From NCBI GenBank assembly GCA_964587835.1, contig CAZPMN010000037.1:1-20739 (forward strand): a stretch of DNA of 20,739 nucleotides. The letters are read 5' to 3'. The notes below the pieces were generated by a model that was given only the letters and a program-made list of their open reading frames with translations, had not been told where the DNA came from and did not search any database. Made by a program: the position numbers and the translations under genes. Position 1 is the stretch's first letter. Each line of letters opens with the position of its first letter. Source of the DNA: Erginobacter sp964587835. Its GTDB lineage: Bacteria > Auribacterota > Erginobacteria > Erginobacterales > Erginobacteraceae. Positions 20,681-20,739 of this stretch are shown piece by piece.

Positions 20681-20739
20681 AACCTCGGTGCGTTTCTGAA
20701 TCAATGACCCAAAATTAATTTGAATTACACTACAGAATC

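Overview
The window is a GC-rich bacterial chromosome segment with short dispersed palindromic repeats between tightly packed, often overlapping genes. Gene content points to an anaerobic, probably fermentative bacterium: a sodium-pumping methylmalonyl-CoA decarboxylase, a Ptb/Buk-type acyl-phosphate protein and a four-subunit acetyl-CoA carboxylase. The abundant hairpin repeats resemble those of uncultured candidate phyla, but the sequence alone does not let me name the phylum.

Layout. (1) 1-2301: an orphan secreted protein resembling only the propeptide of C25 (gingipain-type) peptidases, a LOG/SLOG-family protein, a conserved-looking 93-residue protein of unknown function, and repeat-filled spacers. 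(2) 2302-7032, minus strand: accB-accC-accD, a 358-base repeat-filled gap, then accA-pyrF. accC/accD and accA/pyrF overlap by ATGA. (3) 7033-7553: no gene, but a cluster of six hairpins and a dispersed repeat. (4) 7554-15670, minus strand: DMT-type transporter, mmdA, mmdD, mmdC, mmdB, a dimeric-dUTPase-like protein, biotin-protein ligase, a P-loop/Asp23 fusion and a cysteine desulfurase. (5) 15671-18263, plus strand: a fused phosphotransacylase/butyrate-kinase-like protein coupled by ATGA to an IlvH-like ACT protein. (6) 18295-20337: a BCAM0308-type zinc-ribbon protein divergent from gatB. (7) 20338-20739: repeat sequence without a gene.

How the genes fit together. Regions 2 and 4 hold two biotin-dependent systems, each with its own biotin carrier (AccB Lys113, MmdC Lys91), and one HTH-less biotin ligase that probably serves both. 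Acc makes malonyl-CoA for lipid synthesis. The Mmd complex would decarboxylate methylmalonyl-CoA and export Na+.

Most notable observations: (a) MmdB has a reciprocal Asp/Ser exchange at two residues known to be critical for Na+ coupling in OadB; (b) the Ptb-Buk fusion has lost the recognisable kinase active-site residues and is paired with an ACT-domain protein; (c) the dUTPase-like protein lacks the first Glu of both metal-binding motifs; (d) gatB appears to be transcribed as a leaderless mRNA; (e) repeats supply stop codons and possibly one ribosome-binding site inside the mmd operon. Family assignments come from recognising motifs by eye; no database search was run.
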